The notes under the pieces were generated by a model that was given only the letters and a program-made list of their open reading frames with translations, was not told the origin of the DNA and searched no databases. A program made the position numbers and the translations under genes. 64,000 bases of DNA from Cystobacter fuscus DSM 2262 (GTDB lineage Bacteria > Myxococcota > Myxococcia > Myxococcales > Myxococcaceae): positions 620,001 through 684,000 of the forward strand of contig NZ_ANAH02000004.1 of the NCBI RefSeq assembly GCF_000335475.2, in the 5' to 3' direction. This document shows, one piece after another, positions 17,600-27,511 of this stretch. Position 1 is the first letter of the stretch. Every line of letters starts with the position of its first letter.

Positions 17600-17644
17600 G
17601 ACAGATTGTCCCACTTCCTCCCGGACGGAGCGGATCAATCTGTC
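17600..17644. promoter_or_regulatory. Inverted-repeat pair upstream of a sigma-54 promoter
   Basis: GACAGATTG (17600-17608) and CAATCTGTC (17636-17644) are perfect 9-bp inverted arms. Each also falls within a GACA-N3-TGTC-like dyad (17600-17610 and 17634-17644), so they could be two activator sites ~34 bp apart. Their midpoint is ~82 bp before the -12 element, matching the geometry at kdp. The sequence differs from the kdp dyads, so another activator may bind. Confidence 0.4.
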
Positions 17645-17689
17645 ACACCGGGAGTGTCATCCCGCTTCGTCTTCCTCGGAGAGGATGCG

Positions 17690-17705
17690 TGGCACGCGCG
17701 CTGCA
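17690..17705 (+). promoter_or_regulatory. Sigma-54 promoter of the 17753 outer-membrane protein gene
   Basis: TGGCACGCGCGCTGCA matches TGGCACG-N4-TTGCW at all but one conserved position, with GG (17691-17692) and GC (17703-17704) separated by 10 bases. The predicted start is near 17715, and the ATG at 17753 follows a GGAAGGAAAC ribosome site. Confidence 0.65.
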
Positions 17706-17752
17706 ATCCCTTCCGTGCGGCACAGGGCCGGAACTTGGAAGGAAACAGACGG

Positions 17753-18432
17753 ATGATGCGGACGTGGATGCGGTGGAGTGTCGTGGCTGCGAGCGTGGGA
17801 ATGGGACTGCTGCCGGGGACGGGACGCGCCCAGGACGAGGCCGAGGCCGAGGCCGAAGCGCCCTCGCGGAGCACCGTGCTCATGGCTCAGTCATTGGGGG
17901 CGGGGGTGAACCTGCTCCAGATGCAGACGTCGGGTCAGGGGGTGAGCGTGGAGCACGCTGTGGGCTCCCATGTGGCCCTCGCGGCGTCGGTGACCGGCGG
18001 CCTGCGCTCCTCCGAGACCCTTTTCCTGGGAGGGGGCTATGCGGTCGCTCCCTCCTTGAACTGGAACGTGCGCGCCGATCCAGGCGTGCACTTCTATCTC
18101 ACGGGCCGCGCTCCCGAGGGATTCTGGGTGGGGCCGCATGTGGAGGTGGCGCTGTCCCAGTACAACGCCTATGGCGTCTCGAACCCGTCGAATGGCTCGC
18201 AACAAACCGTGCGAACCACCACGAACTCACTCTCCTACGGAGGCAGCGTCCGGGTGGGCTACACCGCCATCTTCTCTCCGGGCCTGACCGTGCAGGTGGG
18301 ACTGGGGCTCGCGGCGCTCAACGATCGCGCGACGATGACCACTGACAATCCCGAGGTCGACATCGACTCCTTGCCTGTCCTGAAGGGCTGGAGCGTGGAG
18401 CCGCGCCTGTCGGTCGGTCTGGGCTGGGCGTT

Positions 18433-18436
<4 letters not shown>
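17753..18436 (+). CDS. Outer-membrane beta-barrel protein, OmpX/OmpW-like fold
   Basis: A 227-residue protein with a signal peptide (MMRTWMRWSVVAASVGMGLL ... GRAQ), an acidic linker with an Asp/Glu-Ala repeat, then about eight to ten amphipathic strands ending in LSVGLGWAF, a barrel-type C-terminal Phe. Strand motifs include VALAASVTGGLRSS, FYLTGRAPEGFWVGPHVEVA and SLSYGGSVRVGYTAIF. It is preceded by a convincing sigma-54 promoter, so expression probably depends on an enhancer-binding protein. The adjacent AlgB-like regulator is one candidate. Its TAG stop is shared head-to-head with that of the regulator gene (CTAG at 18433-18436). Specific function unknown. Confidence 0.6.
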
Positions 18437-19824
<1,388 letters not shown>

Positions 19825-19924
19825 CCTATGCCCGCGCCGGGGTCTCGGGGCGAGGACGGCTTCCCGGCGATGACGCCAGACGAATGTTCAATGACTCACA
19901 AAGGCATTTCGGGCCAGCGGATGT

Positions 19925-19938
19925 GTGAAACGGTTCAC
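19925..19938. promoter_or_regulatory. Palindrome GTGAAACGGTTCAC between divergent genes
   Basis: A 14-bp near-perfect palindrome lies about 100 bp from each of the divergent starts (19824 minus, 20029 plus). It could be an operator or CRP-like site. A related palindrome with the same GTTCAC half-site is at 50511-50525. Confidence 0.3.
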
Positions 19939-20028
19939 GGCGAGTGAGTGAGCCGGATCACAGCGTGGGCTAATGCCTTCCCCTAGTCTTCCTTTTCGGG
20001 GGGGGCATTCACAGCGAGGGGGAGAGAC

Positions 20029-22401
20029 ATGGCAGCCATCAGCCAGTGGGAAGAGTCCGGAGCGAAGAAGACCACTCGAGTCAGCCGCGAGATCTTCACC
20101 ATCGAGAGGGATGCGGACGGCTTCTACCGGCCCGCCAGCGAGGAGGCGTTGATCGCCCTGGTGAAGAAGGCGTACGCCGAGGGCAAGCCATTGCGGGTCC
20201 GGGGCTCGGCGCACTCGGTCGCCGCCGCCATCTACGCGGATCCGCTCGTCACCCGGGACGGCGCGGCCGACCCGACGAGCGCGTCTGGCTCCGGCGCCAT
20301 CCATGTCCTGCTCAACAACTACCGGAGCATGCGGGTGGTGAATGTCGGGCAGCGGCTCGTGGAGGTGGAGGCGGGCGTGAACCTGGGAGTGGACCCGGAG
20401 GACCCCAGCGGCACGTCCACCGAGGAGAACAGCCTGCTCTTCAATCTCTGGCGGCTGGGCTGGACGCTGTCGGACCTGGGCGGCATCACCCACCAGACCG
20501 TGAGCGGCTTCTTCTCCACGGGCTCCAGTGGCGGCTCGTTGAGCTGGTCCGTCTATGACGACATCCAGAGCCTGCGGATGATCGACGGACGGGGCGAGGT
20601 GTACGAGGTGGACCGGGACCGGACGCCCGAGGACTTCCAGGCCACCGTCACGTCCATGGGCCTCTTGGGGATCATCTCCAAGGTGGTCCTGCGCTGCGTG
20701 CCGACGTTCAACATCACCGGCCAGGAGGCCATCACCCGCGTGGCGGACGCGTCGGTGGACTTGTTCGGGGAGGGGAGCGCCGAGCGTCCCTCGCTGGCGC
20801 GGTTCCTGGAGCAAACGGAGTACGCGCGCCTGGAGTGGTTCCCGCAGCGCAAGGGGGAGCGGCTCGCCGTCTGGCAGGCCCAGCGCATCGAGCCGGAGCC
20901 GGGTTTCCGGCCCGTGCGTTATCAGGAGTTCAGCGGGGACCCCGAGCTGTCCCAGGTCTTCGTCTGCTTGTTCTTCACCCTGCTGGGCAATCTGGATGAC
21001 CTCCGGGCGGCCCGTCCCAAGCTGGAGCCCATCTTCGAGCAGGTGGACGAGGAGCTCATCCAACGCCTCGCGTGCCTGGGCCGGGTAGGCCAGCCCCTGG
21101 TCGAGGCCCTCACCCTGGCGTTGGAGGGGGCCCTGGACGCGGCCATCGAGGTGCTCGCGCTCGCGGCCCCGCTCTTGCGCAAGGAATTGCCGAACCTCAT
21201 GGGGATGGCGCTCGACACGTTCATGCCGCTGGACTCGAGCAAGAAGGGTCAGGACAAGGGCGAGCCCCAGTGCTTCCGCGATTGGAGCTGGCGGGGCCTG
21301 CCCATGGACAACCAGGTCATCGGCTCGCTGCTGCCCACCACGTTCACGGAGCTGTGGATTCCCCTCTCGTACACCCAGCGGGCCATGAAGCTGTTGAAGG
21401 ACTACTTCGACGAGCCGGCCTCGGCCCAGGAGGCCTTGCGGCGCACGGGCACGTACGCCATCGAGCTCTACGGCGCTCCTCCCAATCCGGCGTGGATGAG
21501 CATGTCCTACAGCGATGGGAAGGACGTGTGGCGCGACGGCGTGCTGCGCATCGACTTCTACTGGTTCCAGAGGAACGCGGGCGATCCGGCCGAGGTCTTC
21601 TATCCCCGGTTCTGGAAGCTGTTCCGGGACAACGGCATCCCCTTCCGTCTGCACTGGGGCAAGGGCCAGCCCGTGGGCAGCCAGGAGGAGCTGGCGGACT
21701 GGGCCGCCTTCTTCCGCGGCCAGTACGCCCGGTGGGATGACTTCCTCGAGCGTCGGCGGAAGTTGGATCCGAACAACATCTTCCTCACCCGCTACTGGCG
21801 CCAGCGCTTCGACCTGTCACATCTGCCCATGCCCCAGCCGCGCGGGGACGTCGGGACGCCGCTCATCATGCGCATCCCCGCGCCCTCCGTCGCCAGGCAG
21901 GACGAGGTCCGCTATCGATGGCCGTCCACGCCCCTGGAGCCACCCTCCCGGACCGCCCGGGGCTGGGACGTGGCGGGGTGGGTGCGCTTCTATGGCTGGC
22001 TGACCCTGGCGATCGTGCTCTACGGCGTCGCCGTGGCCCACGTCCCCTTCCTCCTCGGCACGCCCTGGACGACGTGCGAGGTGGGAGGCAGCTCCCTCGG
22101 GTGCGTGCTCGCCTTCCACCTCTTCGAGGTGCCCATCGTGACGTTCAATGCCTTCGTCGCCGGGTATGGCCTGCTGTGGTTCTCCTCGCGCACCGCGAGC
22201 CGCTACCAGTCGCTGCTGCGCTTCGCGGTGAGCGTCAACCTCGTCTTCTTCGCGTTCGAGACCGCCCTGCTGTTGGACGGACTGCGGCGGGGCGAGCCGT
22301 TGTGGGAGACGCTCGTGCTCTTCTCCGTCGCCCTGGCGCTCGGAGGGGGAGCGTTCCTGGGAATGTTCGTCCACGAGAAGCTGCGCTCCCGCGCGAGCTG
22401 A
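20029..22401 (+). CDS. FAD-linked oxidase (PCMH/aldonolactone oxidase type) with C-terminal membrane domain
   Basis: A 790-residue protein. Residues ~35-235 form a PCMH-type FAD-binding domain (KPLRVRGSAHSVAAAIYADP, LVEVEAGVNLG, the GGITHQTVSGFFSTGSSGGS flavin loop, VTSMGLLGIISKVVLRCVP). The following ~350 residues match the aldonolactone oxidase-type substrate domain, ending with an F-L-E-R-R-R-KLDPNNIFLTRYW motif seen at the C-terminus of such enzymes. Unusually, a linker (600-645) then leads into about four transmembrane helices (~650-785, e.g. LTLAIVLYGVAVAHVPFLL). This suggests a membrane-anchored dehydrogenase passing electrons to the respiratory chain. Substrate unknown, probably a sugar acid lactone or hydroxyacid. 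No signal peptide is present. Confidence 0.7.
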   Translation: MAAISQWEESGAKKTTRVSREIFTIERDADGFYRPASEEALIALVKKAYAEGKPLRVRGSAHSVAAAIYADPLVTRDGAADPTSASGSGAIHVLLNNYRSMRVVNVGQRLVEVEAGVNLGVDPEDPSGTSTEENSLLFNLWRLGWTLSDLGGITHQTVSGFFSTGSSGGSLSWSVYDDIQSLRMIDGRGEVYEVDRDRTPEDFQATVTSMGLLGIISKVVLRCVPTFNITGQEAITRVADASVDLFGEGSAERPSLARFLEQTEYARLEWFPQRKGERLAVWQAQRIEPEPGFRPVRYQEFSGDPELSQVFVCLFFTLLGNLDDLRAARPKLEPIFEQVDEELIQRLACLGRVGQPLVEALTLALEGALDAAIEVLALAAPLLRKELPNLMGMALDTFMPLDSSKKGQDKGEPQCFRDWSWRGLPMDNQVIGSLLPTTFTELWIPLSYTQRAMKLLKDYFDEPASAQEALRRTGTYAIELYGAPPNPAWMSMSYSDGKDVWRDGVLRIDFYWFQRNAGDPAEVFYPRFWKLFRDNGIPFRLHWGKGQPVGSQEELADWAAFFRGQYARWDDFLERRRKLDPNNIFLTRYWRQRFDLSHLPMPQPRGDVGTPLIMRIPAPSVARQDEVRYRWPSTPLEPPSRTARGWDVAGWVRFYGWLTLAIVLYGVAVAHVPFLLGTPWTTCEVGGSSLGCVLAFHLFEVPIVTFNAFVAGYGLLWFSSRTASRYQSLLRFAVSVNLVFFAFETALLLDGLRRGEPLWETLVLFSVALALGGGAFLGMFVHEKLRSRAS

Positions 22402-22409
22402 GGGCGGGC

Positions 22410-25400
22410 CTACGCCACCCACCCCTTGCGCATGGTCTCCGCGGGGGGGGCGGGTTGGAGTCTCCGGGCCTGCTCCAGGTGCCACGTCCGGTCGGCCTCC
22501 CCGAGCAGGTACAACGCATCGTGGGCCTCCATCTGCTCGAAAGGCATTCCCAGCTTCCGGGCGATCCGCAGGGCCTTCTCGAAGGCCTTGCGCGCCGCGC
22601 GCCGCCGCGAACGGGCGAGCTGGTACTTGCCCTGGCACAGCCAGGCGGCGGGGGCGGCCAGCTGGAAGACGTGGCCGACCTTGCTCACCCGGTCACACAC
22701 CCGCTTCGTCAGCCGCTCGAAGTGCGCGCGCTCGGGTGCGTCCTCCCGCGCCTGGGTCCAGAGCGTCGTCAGCACGGTCACGATGTTGGTGTAGGCCTCG
22801 GCGTTGATGGCGTTGCTGGAGCGCTGGGAGAGCAGCGCCACGCCTTGCTCGGCCGCCGCGCGCGCCTCGGCCAGGCGGCCCACGCGCAGCCTCGCCAGGG
22901 CCAGCACGGCGAGCAGGGGAATGCCACCGAGGATGTCCTGGGGCGTCTCATGACCCTTGAGCAGCTCGAGCACCTCCCGCTCCCGGCCGAACTTGAGGAG
23001 CATCCGGCTCAGGGCCACGCGCGCCCAGTTCTCCGTCTGGCGATCTTCCCGGCGGCGTGCCAGCGCCAGCAGCTCGTGGGCCAGCGCCAGGGCGGGGTCC
23101 AGCCGCCCCTGGAGGAAGCTCAGGTTGAAGATCTCGAACATCTCCTCCTCCGCGAGCCTCATGTCTCCGAGCTGGCGGAAGTCGGACAGACAGAGCTCGA
23201 GGGCGACCTCGGCCCGCGCGAACTGGCCCGTGGAGAGCAGGTAGGCGGCGATGGCGCGCTGGACGTGGGCGCGCTCCTGGACATTCGTCAGGCGCGCGCT
23301 CAGCTCGGCGGCGGACTTCTGGTAGTGGCGGGCGAGCCGGTGCATCCCGAGATGGCCGAGCGCCAGCACCAGGCTGGCATAGGCCCGGGCCAGGATCCCC
23401 GAGGGGGGAGCGCGCTCGGCCAGGTTGATGGAGCGCAGCATGAAATAGGCGAGCCGCTGCTCCTCGCCGCTCCAGTAGGACAGCGTCGACAGCTCGAGGC
23501 AGGTGAGGGCCGCTTCCAGCAGGCGGGGCTCGTCCCGTGCGCGGCCCAGGCGCAGGCGGGGAGGCAGCAGCAGGTGGAGCAGTTGCCGGAGGACCTCCCG
23601 CAGCACGTCCACCCGGAAGTTGCGCGGGGTGGTCGAGGAGAAGCCCAGCCGGGTGAGCGAACGCCAGAGGGCATCCTGGGCCTCGTACAGGTGGCCGAGG
23701 CGGGATTGGACCGTACCGAGTTGCCGCTCCCAGCGGGCCCGGCGCAACGGCTCCACCGGGAGGTCGCTCTGCGCGTCCAGCTCGAGCGCCTTGGAGAAGA
23801 ACCCCAGCGCTTCCTGGCAGGCGTTCGTCTGGAAGGCCTGTTCCCCCGCCTTCTCCAGCATGTCGATGGCCTTGGACCCGGCGCCCGCGTTGAGCCAGTG
23901 GTGGGCGAGCAGCGCGTAGTAGGCGGACAGGTCGTCGGCGTACGTCCGCTCGTACCAGCGTGCGACGGCCTCGTGGAGCTGGCGCCGCTGCTCGAACAGC
24001 AGCAGGTTGTAGACCACCTGCTGGGTGATGACGTGCTTGAACAGGTACGACGTGTCCTCCCGGGGGGCCGGGGGGCGCACCATCAGGTCCAGGTGGCCGA
24101 GGTGCTCGAGTTGGGCGTCCAGCGAGGCCCGGGCGTCCTCGATGGGATGGATGTCGCGCAGCGTCTCGGGATGGAACGCCCGGCCGATGACACTGGCCGC
24201 CTTGATGGTGAGCTGTTCGGTGGGGCTGAGCCGATCGATACGGCTGGTGATGAGTCCCTCCAGCGTGGAGGGAATCGAGAGGGGACCCGAGGTGATGGCC
24301 CACTCGGAGAAGCGGCACTCGCCCGCCTCGATGACCAGCAGGCCCTGGTCCCGGAGCACATAGACCAGCTCCTCGGTGAAGAACGGGTGTCCCTCGGCGC
24401 GCTCGTGGATGAAGGACTCCAGCGGCGCGGAGAGCCGGGTGGCCCCGAGCCGCGAGCAGATGAGCAGGGAGATGTCCCGGGCCGGCATCGGCTGCAACCG
24501 CAGGTGACGGGCCGAGGGCATGCGGAGGATGGACTTGAGGGGGGAGGCGTCGTCGGGGTCCGGGCGGGTGGTCAGCAGGAGCAGGTGCTGGGGGTGCTCG
24601 CGCAGCAGCCGGCGCGTCAACTCCCAGGACGCCGAGTCGAGCCAATGCACGTCCTCGAGGATGAACACGCACGGGCGGCGGTGGAGCTCCCGCTCGAGCA
24701 GCTCGAGCAGCAGTCCCTGGGTGGTGTCCGCCCGCGCCTCGTCCTTGAGCTGAGCGGTCAGCTCCGTGTCGGGGAGATCCAGCCGCAGCACGGGATTGAG
24801 CAACGGGGCGAGCGAGAGCAGCCGTTCATCTCCGGCGAACCGCTCGAGCAGCAGCGAGCGCCGGGCCGAGGCCGAGGGGGCATGGGCGCACCCGAGCAGG
24901 TCGGCGAAGACGCCGCGCCAGGCGTAGTAGAGCGTGGTGCTCTCCACCGCGTCGGTGGCCGCCTGGAACACGTGGTGGTCCTGGGCCTGGCCCTGGAAGT
25001 AGCGCACGAGGCTGGACTTGCCGATGCCCGCCTCGCCCTCGAGCACCACGGGTCCTCCGCGTCCCAGCGGCAGTTGTCGCAAGGCCTCGTCGAGCACGGC
25101 GCGCTCCGTGTCGCGGCCGGTGATGGCCGCGGGCTGCTCGGGACGGCGCTGCTCCCTCACCGGGCGTAGCACCGGCACCGGTTTGTCCACGCCCTTGAGC
25201 GTCAGGGACTCGAGGGGCTCGAACCCGATGCGCGGGCCGGCCTCGCGGGCGGTCGTCTCGTCACACAGCAGCCCTCCGTGCGCCGCCTGCATCAGCCGGG
25301 CCGCCAGGTTGACGACCCGCCCGGCCAGGGCGTACTCGCGCCGGGACACTCCGCCCCGGTCTCCACAGAAGACGTGGCCGGTGGTGATGCCCACGGACGC

Positions 25401-26441
25401 GGAGAGCCCCAGTCGCTCGAGCGCTGTCTGGGCTTGCAGGGCGGCCCGGACGGCCCGCACCGCGTTGTCCTCATGGGAGCTCGTCGGCAGTCCCCACGCG
25501 GCGAGCAGGACGGTGCCTTTGTCATCCGCGAGCAATTGATTGATGCTTCCCCCAAAGGCATACACGGCCTTCTGGAGCTCGAGCGTGACCGCCTGCAATT
25601 GGGCCAGGAGCGCCGGCGACGAGGGCTCGGCCAGACCGTGCAACTCGAGGAAGAGCACGGAGACACGCCGCAGCTCCGCGCGCCAGGCGGAGTCGGGGAC
25701 CTCGAACAAGGCGTGCAGCGTGCGCGAGACGAAGGGCAGCAGGGCCGCCTCCGCTCCGGGGGCGAGCTCGGGGGGAATCGCCGCGCGCGGGGGCGGGGCG
25801 GCGCGGCACGACAGGAGCCGGACGTTGCCGGACGAGCGCACCACGCCGTCGAAGGACCCCTCCAGGTGCTCCCAGGCGGTGCGGGAGGCCACGAGCTCTC
25901 CCGGAATGGCGACCTGCTGCGCCGCGGCGGCCTGCCGCATCGGCGCGCCCAGGACGAGGTACTCCCACCGGTCCTCGCCCCCCACGAGGAGGGCGTGCAT
26001 CTGCCCGGTGCCCAACCCCATCCGGAGCGAGAGCGTCAGGCCCTCGCTCACCGGATAGGCGTGCAGGAGTGTCTGCAAGTGCAGCCCACACCGCGCCGCC
26101 CGCCGGGTGGCCTCCGCCAGGGCTTCTCGCGAGGTGTCGTCCGCGGGCCAGAGCACGAGGGCCGCGTCTCCCGCGAAGCGCGCCACCTCTCCTCCATGCG
26201 CCGCGAGCTCGCGGAGGAGCTGGTCGAAGTACCCGTTCATGGTCCTCGACAGCTCCTCCACCCCTTGCAGGCCGCGCTGGCTCAGCCGCTCCATCAAGGG
26301 CGTGAAGCCGGAGATGTCGGCGAACAACAAGGCACAGGGCAGGGGCTTCGCCTCGGGGGTCAGCGGAGCGGGCGGTCGAGCGGACATTCTCCGTCGCAGC
26401 CACTCGGGGAGATGGGCGGCCAGCTCGGGCGACATCGTCAT
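22410..26441 (-). CDS. Guanylate/adenylate cyclase-like and AAA ATPase protein with TPR tail
   Basis: A 1343-residue signalling protein. Two class III cyclase-type domains come first. The first (~36-210) keeps Asp42 in LLFADISGF and the second metal Asp in RFAGDAALVLW. The second (~257-430) has ELHG in place of the Asp motif and is probably non-catalytic. An AAA/STAND ATPase follows with Walker A LEGEAGIGKSSLVRYF near 465-480, then a helical region with ~10 TPR-like repeats to the end. Such proteins are common in myxobacteria and often regulate through protein partners rather than cAMP. I placed the start at ATG 26441; the frame is open to an ATG at 26501. It converges on the FAD oxidase, 8 bp apart. 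Confidence 0.8.
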   Translation of the reverse strand: MTMSPELAAHLPEWLRRRMSARPPAPLTPEAKPLPCALLFADISGFTPLMERLSQRGLQGVEELSRTMNGYFDQLLRELAAHGGEVARFAGDAALVLWPADDTSREALAEATRRAARCGLHLQTLLHAYPVSEGLTLSLRMGLGTGQMHALLVGGEDRWEYLVLGAPMRQAAAAQQVAIPGELVASRTAWEHLEGSFDGVVRSSGNVRLLSCRAAPPPRAAIPPELAPGAEAALLPFVSRTLHALFEVPDSAWRAELRRVSVLFLELHGLAEPSSPALLAQLQAVTLELQKAVYAFGGSINQLLADDKGTVLLAAWGLPTSSHEDNAVRAVRAALQAQTALERLGLSASVGITTGHVFCGDRGGVSRREYALAGRVVNLAARLMQAAHGGLLCDETTAREAGPRIGFEPLESLTLKGVDKPVPVLRPVREQRRPEQPAAITGRDTERAVLDEALRQLPLGRGGPVVLEGEAGIGKSSLVRYFQGQAQDHHVFQAATDAVESTTLYYAWRGVFADLLGCAHAPSASARRSLLLERFAGDERLLSLAPLLNPVLRLDLPDTELTAQLKDEARADTTQGLLLELLERELHRRPCVFILEDVHWLDSASWELTRRLLREHPQHLLLLTTRPDPDDASPLKSILRMPSARHLRLQPMPARDISLLICSRLGATRLSAPLESFIHERAEGHPFFTEELVYVLRDQGLLVIEAGECRFSEWAITSGPLSIPSTLEGLITSRIDRLSPTEQLTIKAASVIGRAFHPETLRDIHPIEDARASLDAQLEHLGHLDLMVRPPAPREDTSYLFKHVITQQVVYNLLLFEQRRQLHEAVARWYERTYADDLSAYYALLAHHWLNAGAGSKAIDMLEKAGEQAFQTNACQEALGFFSKALELDAQSDLPVEPLRRARWERQLGTVQSRLGHLYEAQDALWRSLTRLGFSSTTPRNFRVDVLREVLRQLLHLLLPPRLRLGRARDEPRLLEAALTCLELSTLSYWSGEEQRLAYFMLRSINLAERAPPSGILARAYASLVLALGHLGMHRLARHYQKSAAELSARLTNVQERAHVQRAIAAYLLSTGQFARAEVALELCLSDFRQLGDMRLAEEEMFEIFNLSFLQGRLDPALALAHELLALARRREDRQTENWARVALSRMLLKFGREREVLELLKGHETPQDILGGIPLLAVLALARLRVGRLAEARAAAEQGVALLSQRSSNAINAEAYTNIVTVLTTLWTQAREDAPERAHFERLTKRVCDRVSKVGHVFQLAAPAAWLCQGKYQLARSRRRAARKAFEKALRIARKLGMPFEQMEAHDALYLLGEADRTWHLEQARRLQPAPPAETMRKGWVA

Positions 26442-26545
26442 GGGGATTTTCACGACCAGTGTGGCACGGGGGGCTTGGAGGCTACCCGATGACACCGCCA
26501 TTCGGGCAGGGAACCCGGCTCATGGGGTGGGCCCTGACGTGCCGG

Positions 26546-27283
26546 CTAGTCGTCCGCTGGCTTGGGTGCTCCCTTGGAGGCCGCTTTTTTCCGGCTTCCC
26601 CCGGAAACCGCGCGCACCATGCGTGCCTTGCGGCCGGAGGTGAGGGTGGGGGCGCCGCCCTCCTGGGGCATGGGGCCGGCGTTGGGGGTGCCCTCGACGG
26701 GCTTGGTGGGACGGGGCTTGATGCGGCGCGGGGGCAGCAGATCCGGCTCGCCGGGCACCTTCTGGGCGAGGAAGATGGCGGCATCCAGCTTGGTGAAGTT
26801 GCGCGTGCGGTACCAGGTGAGCGCGGACTCGTTGTTCTCCGCGACTTCCAGCACCAGGTGGGTGCAACCCCGGGTGCGCGCCAGGTGCTGGAGCTGCTCG
26901 AGGATGAAGCTGCCCACGCCCCGGCCCTGGTAGTCCGGGTGCACGGCGAGCTCCTCGACGAAGAGGGGCCGCATGCCCCGCTTCTCGAACCAGCGCGGGT
27001 TGACCCAGTTGTCGTCCCCCGAGGCCTCGAAGGCGCACTCGGAGTAACCGACGATCTCCCCGCCCACCTCGTAGACGAGCTGTTCGATCCACTCGGAGGA
27101 GTACACCTCGAGGAAGCGGCGCTTGGAGCGGGGCCGCTGGTATTCCACCGTCTCCCGGTTGACGTCCCGGAAGACGAGCTTGAGGAACTCCCAGGCCCGG
27201 TTGAGGTCACGGCGGTGGATGCGGCGCACGCGGACTTCCAGGGGCCCCTTGTGGGAGGGAGCGGGCGATTTCGTCTCGGCCAT
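26546..27283 (-). CDS. GNAT family N-acetyltransferase
   Basis: A 245-residue protein. Residues ~15-170 form a GNAT fold with the acetyl-CoA loop in VHPDYQGRGVGSFIL (about 114-128) and the typical ENNESALTWYRTRNF motif of the B segment. The N-terminal motif VRVRRIHRRDLNRAWEFLKL and the C-terminal 70 residues (Pro/Lys-rich, RKKAASKGAPKP) suggest flexible or nucleic-acid-associated tails. The acceptor is unknown; ribosomal-protein or small-molecule substrates are equally plausible. The start ATG at 27283 is divergent from the chemoreceptor gene, 228 bp apart. Confidence 0.8.
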   Translation of the reverse strand: MAETKSPAPSHKGPLEVRVRRIHRRDLNRAWEFLKLVFRDVNRETVEYQRPRSKRRFLEVYSSEWIEQLVYEVGGEIVGYSECAFEASGDDNWVNPRWFEKRGMRPLFVEELAVHPDYQGRGVGSFILEQLQHLARTRGCTHLVLEVAENNESALTWYRTRNFTKLDAAIFLAQKVPGEPDLLPPRRIKPRPTKPVEGTPNAGPMPQEGGAPTLTSGRKARMVRAVSGGSRKKAASKGAPKPADD

Positions 27284-27511
27284 GCTCCACGTCCTAGCCG
27301 ACTCGGCGTGGCGATGCGCGAACAACCGCATGAGAGGGCAGGCAAGGGCGTACGGCCGTCCGGGGAGGGGGCTTTTCCAGGCGTGGGCATCCGGTATCCT
27401 TCGGGACGCGGCCACCCTGGCCCGCCAAGAAAGGGGTCTCATGCCCAGGCGTCGTACGCCCTCGGTTCGGAGCGTCCGTCCGCACTCCATGTCGAGCACG
27501 AGGGGGAACGG

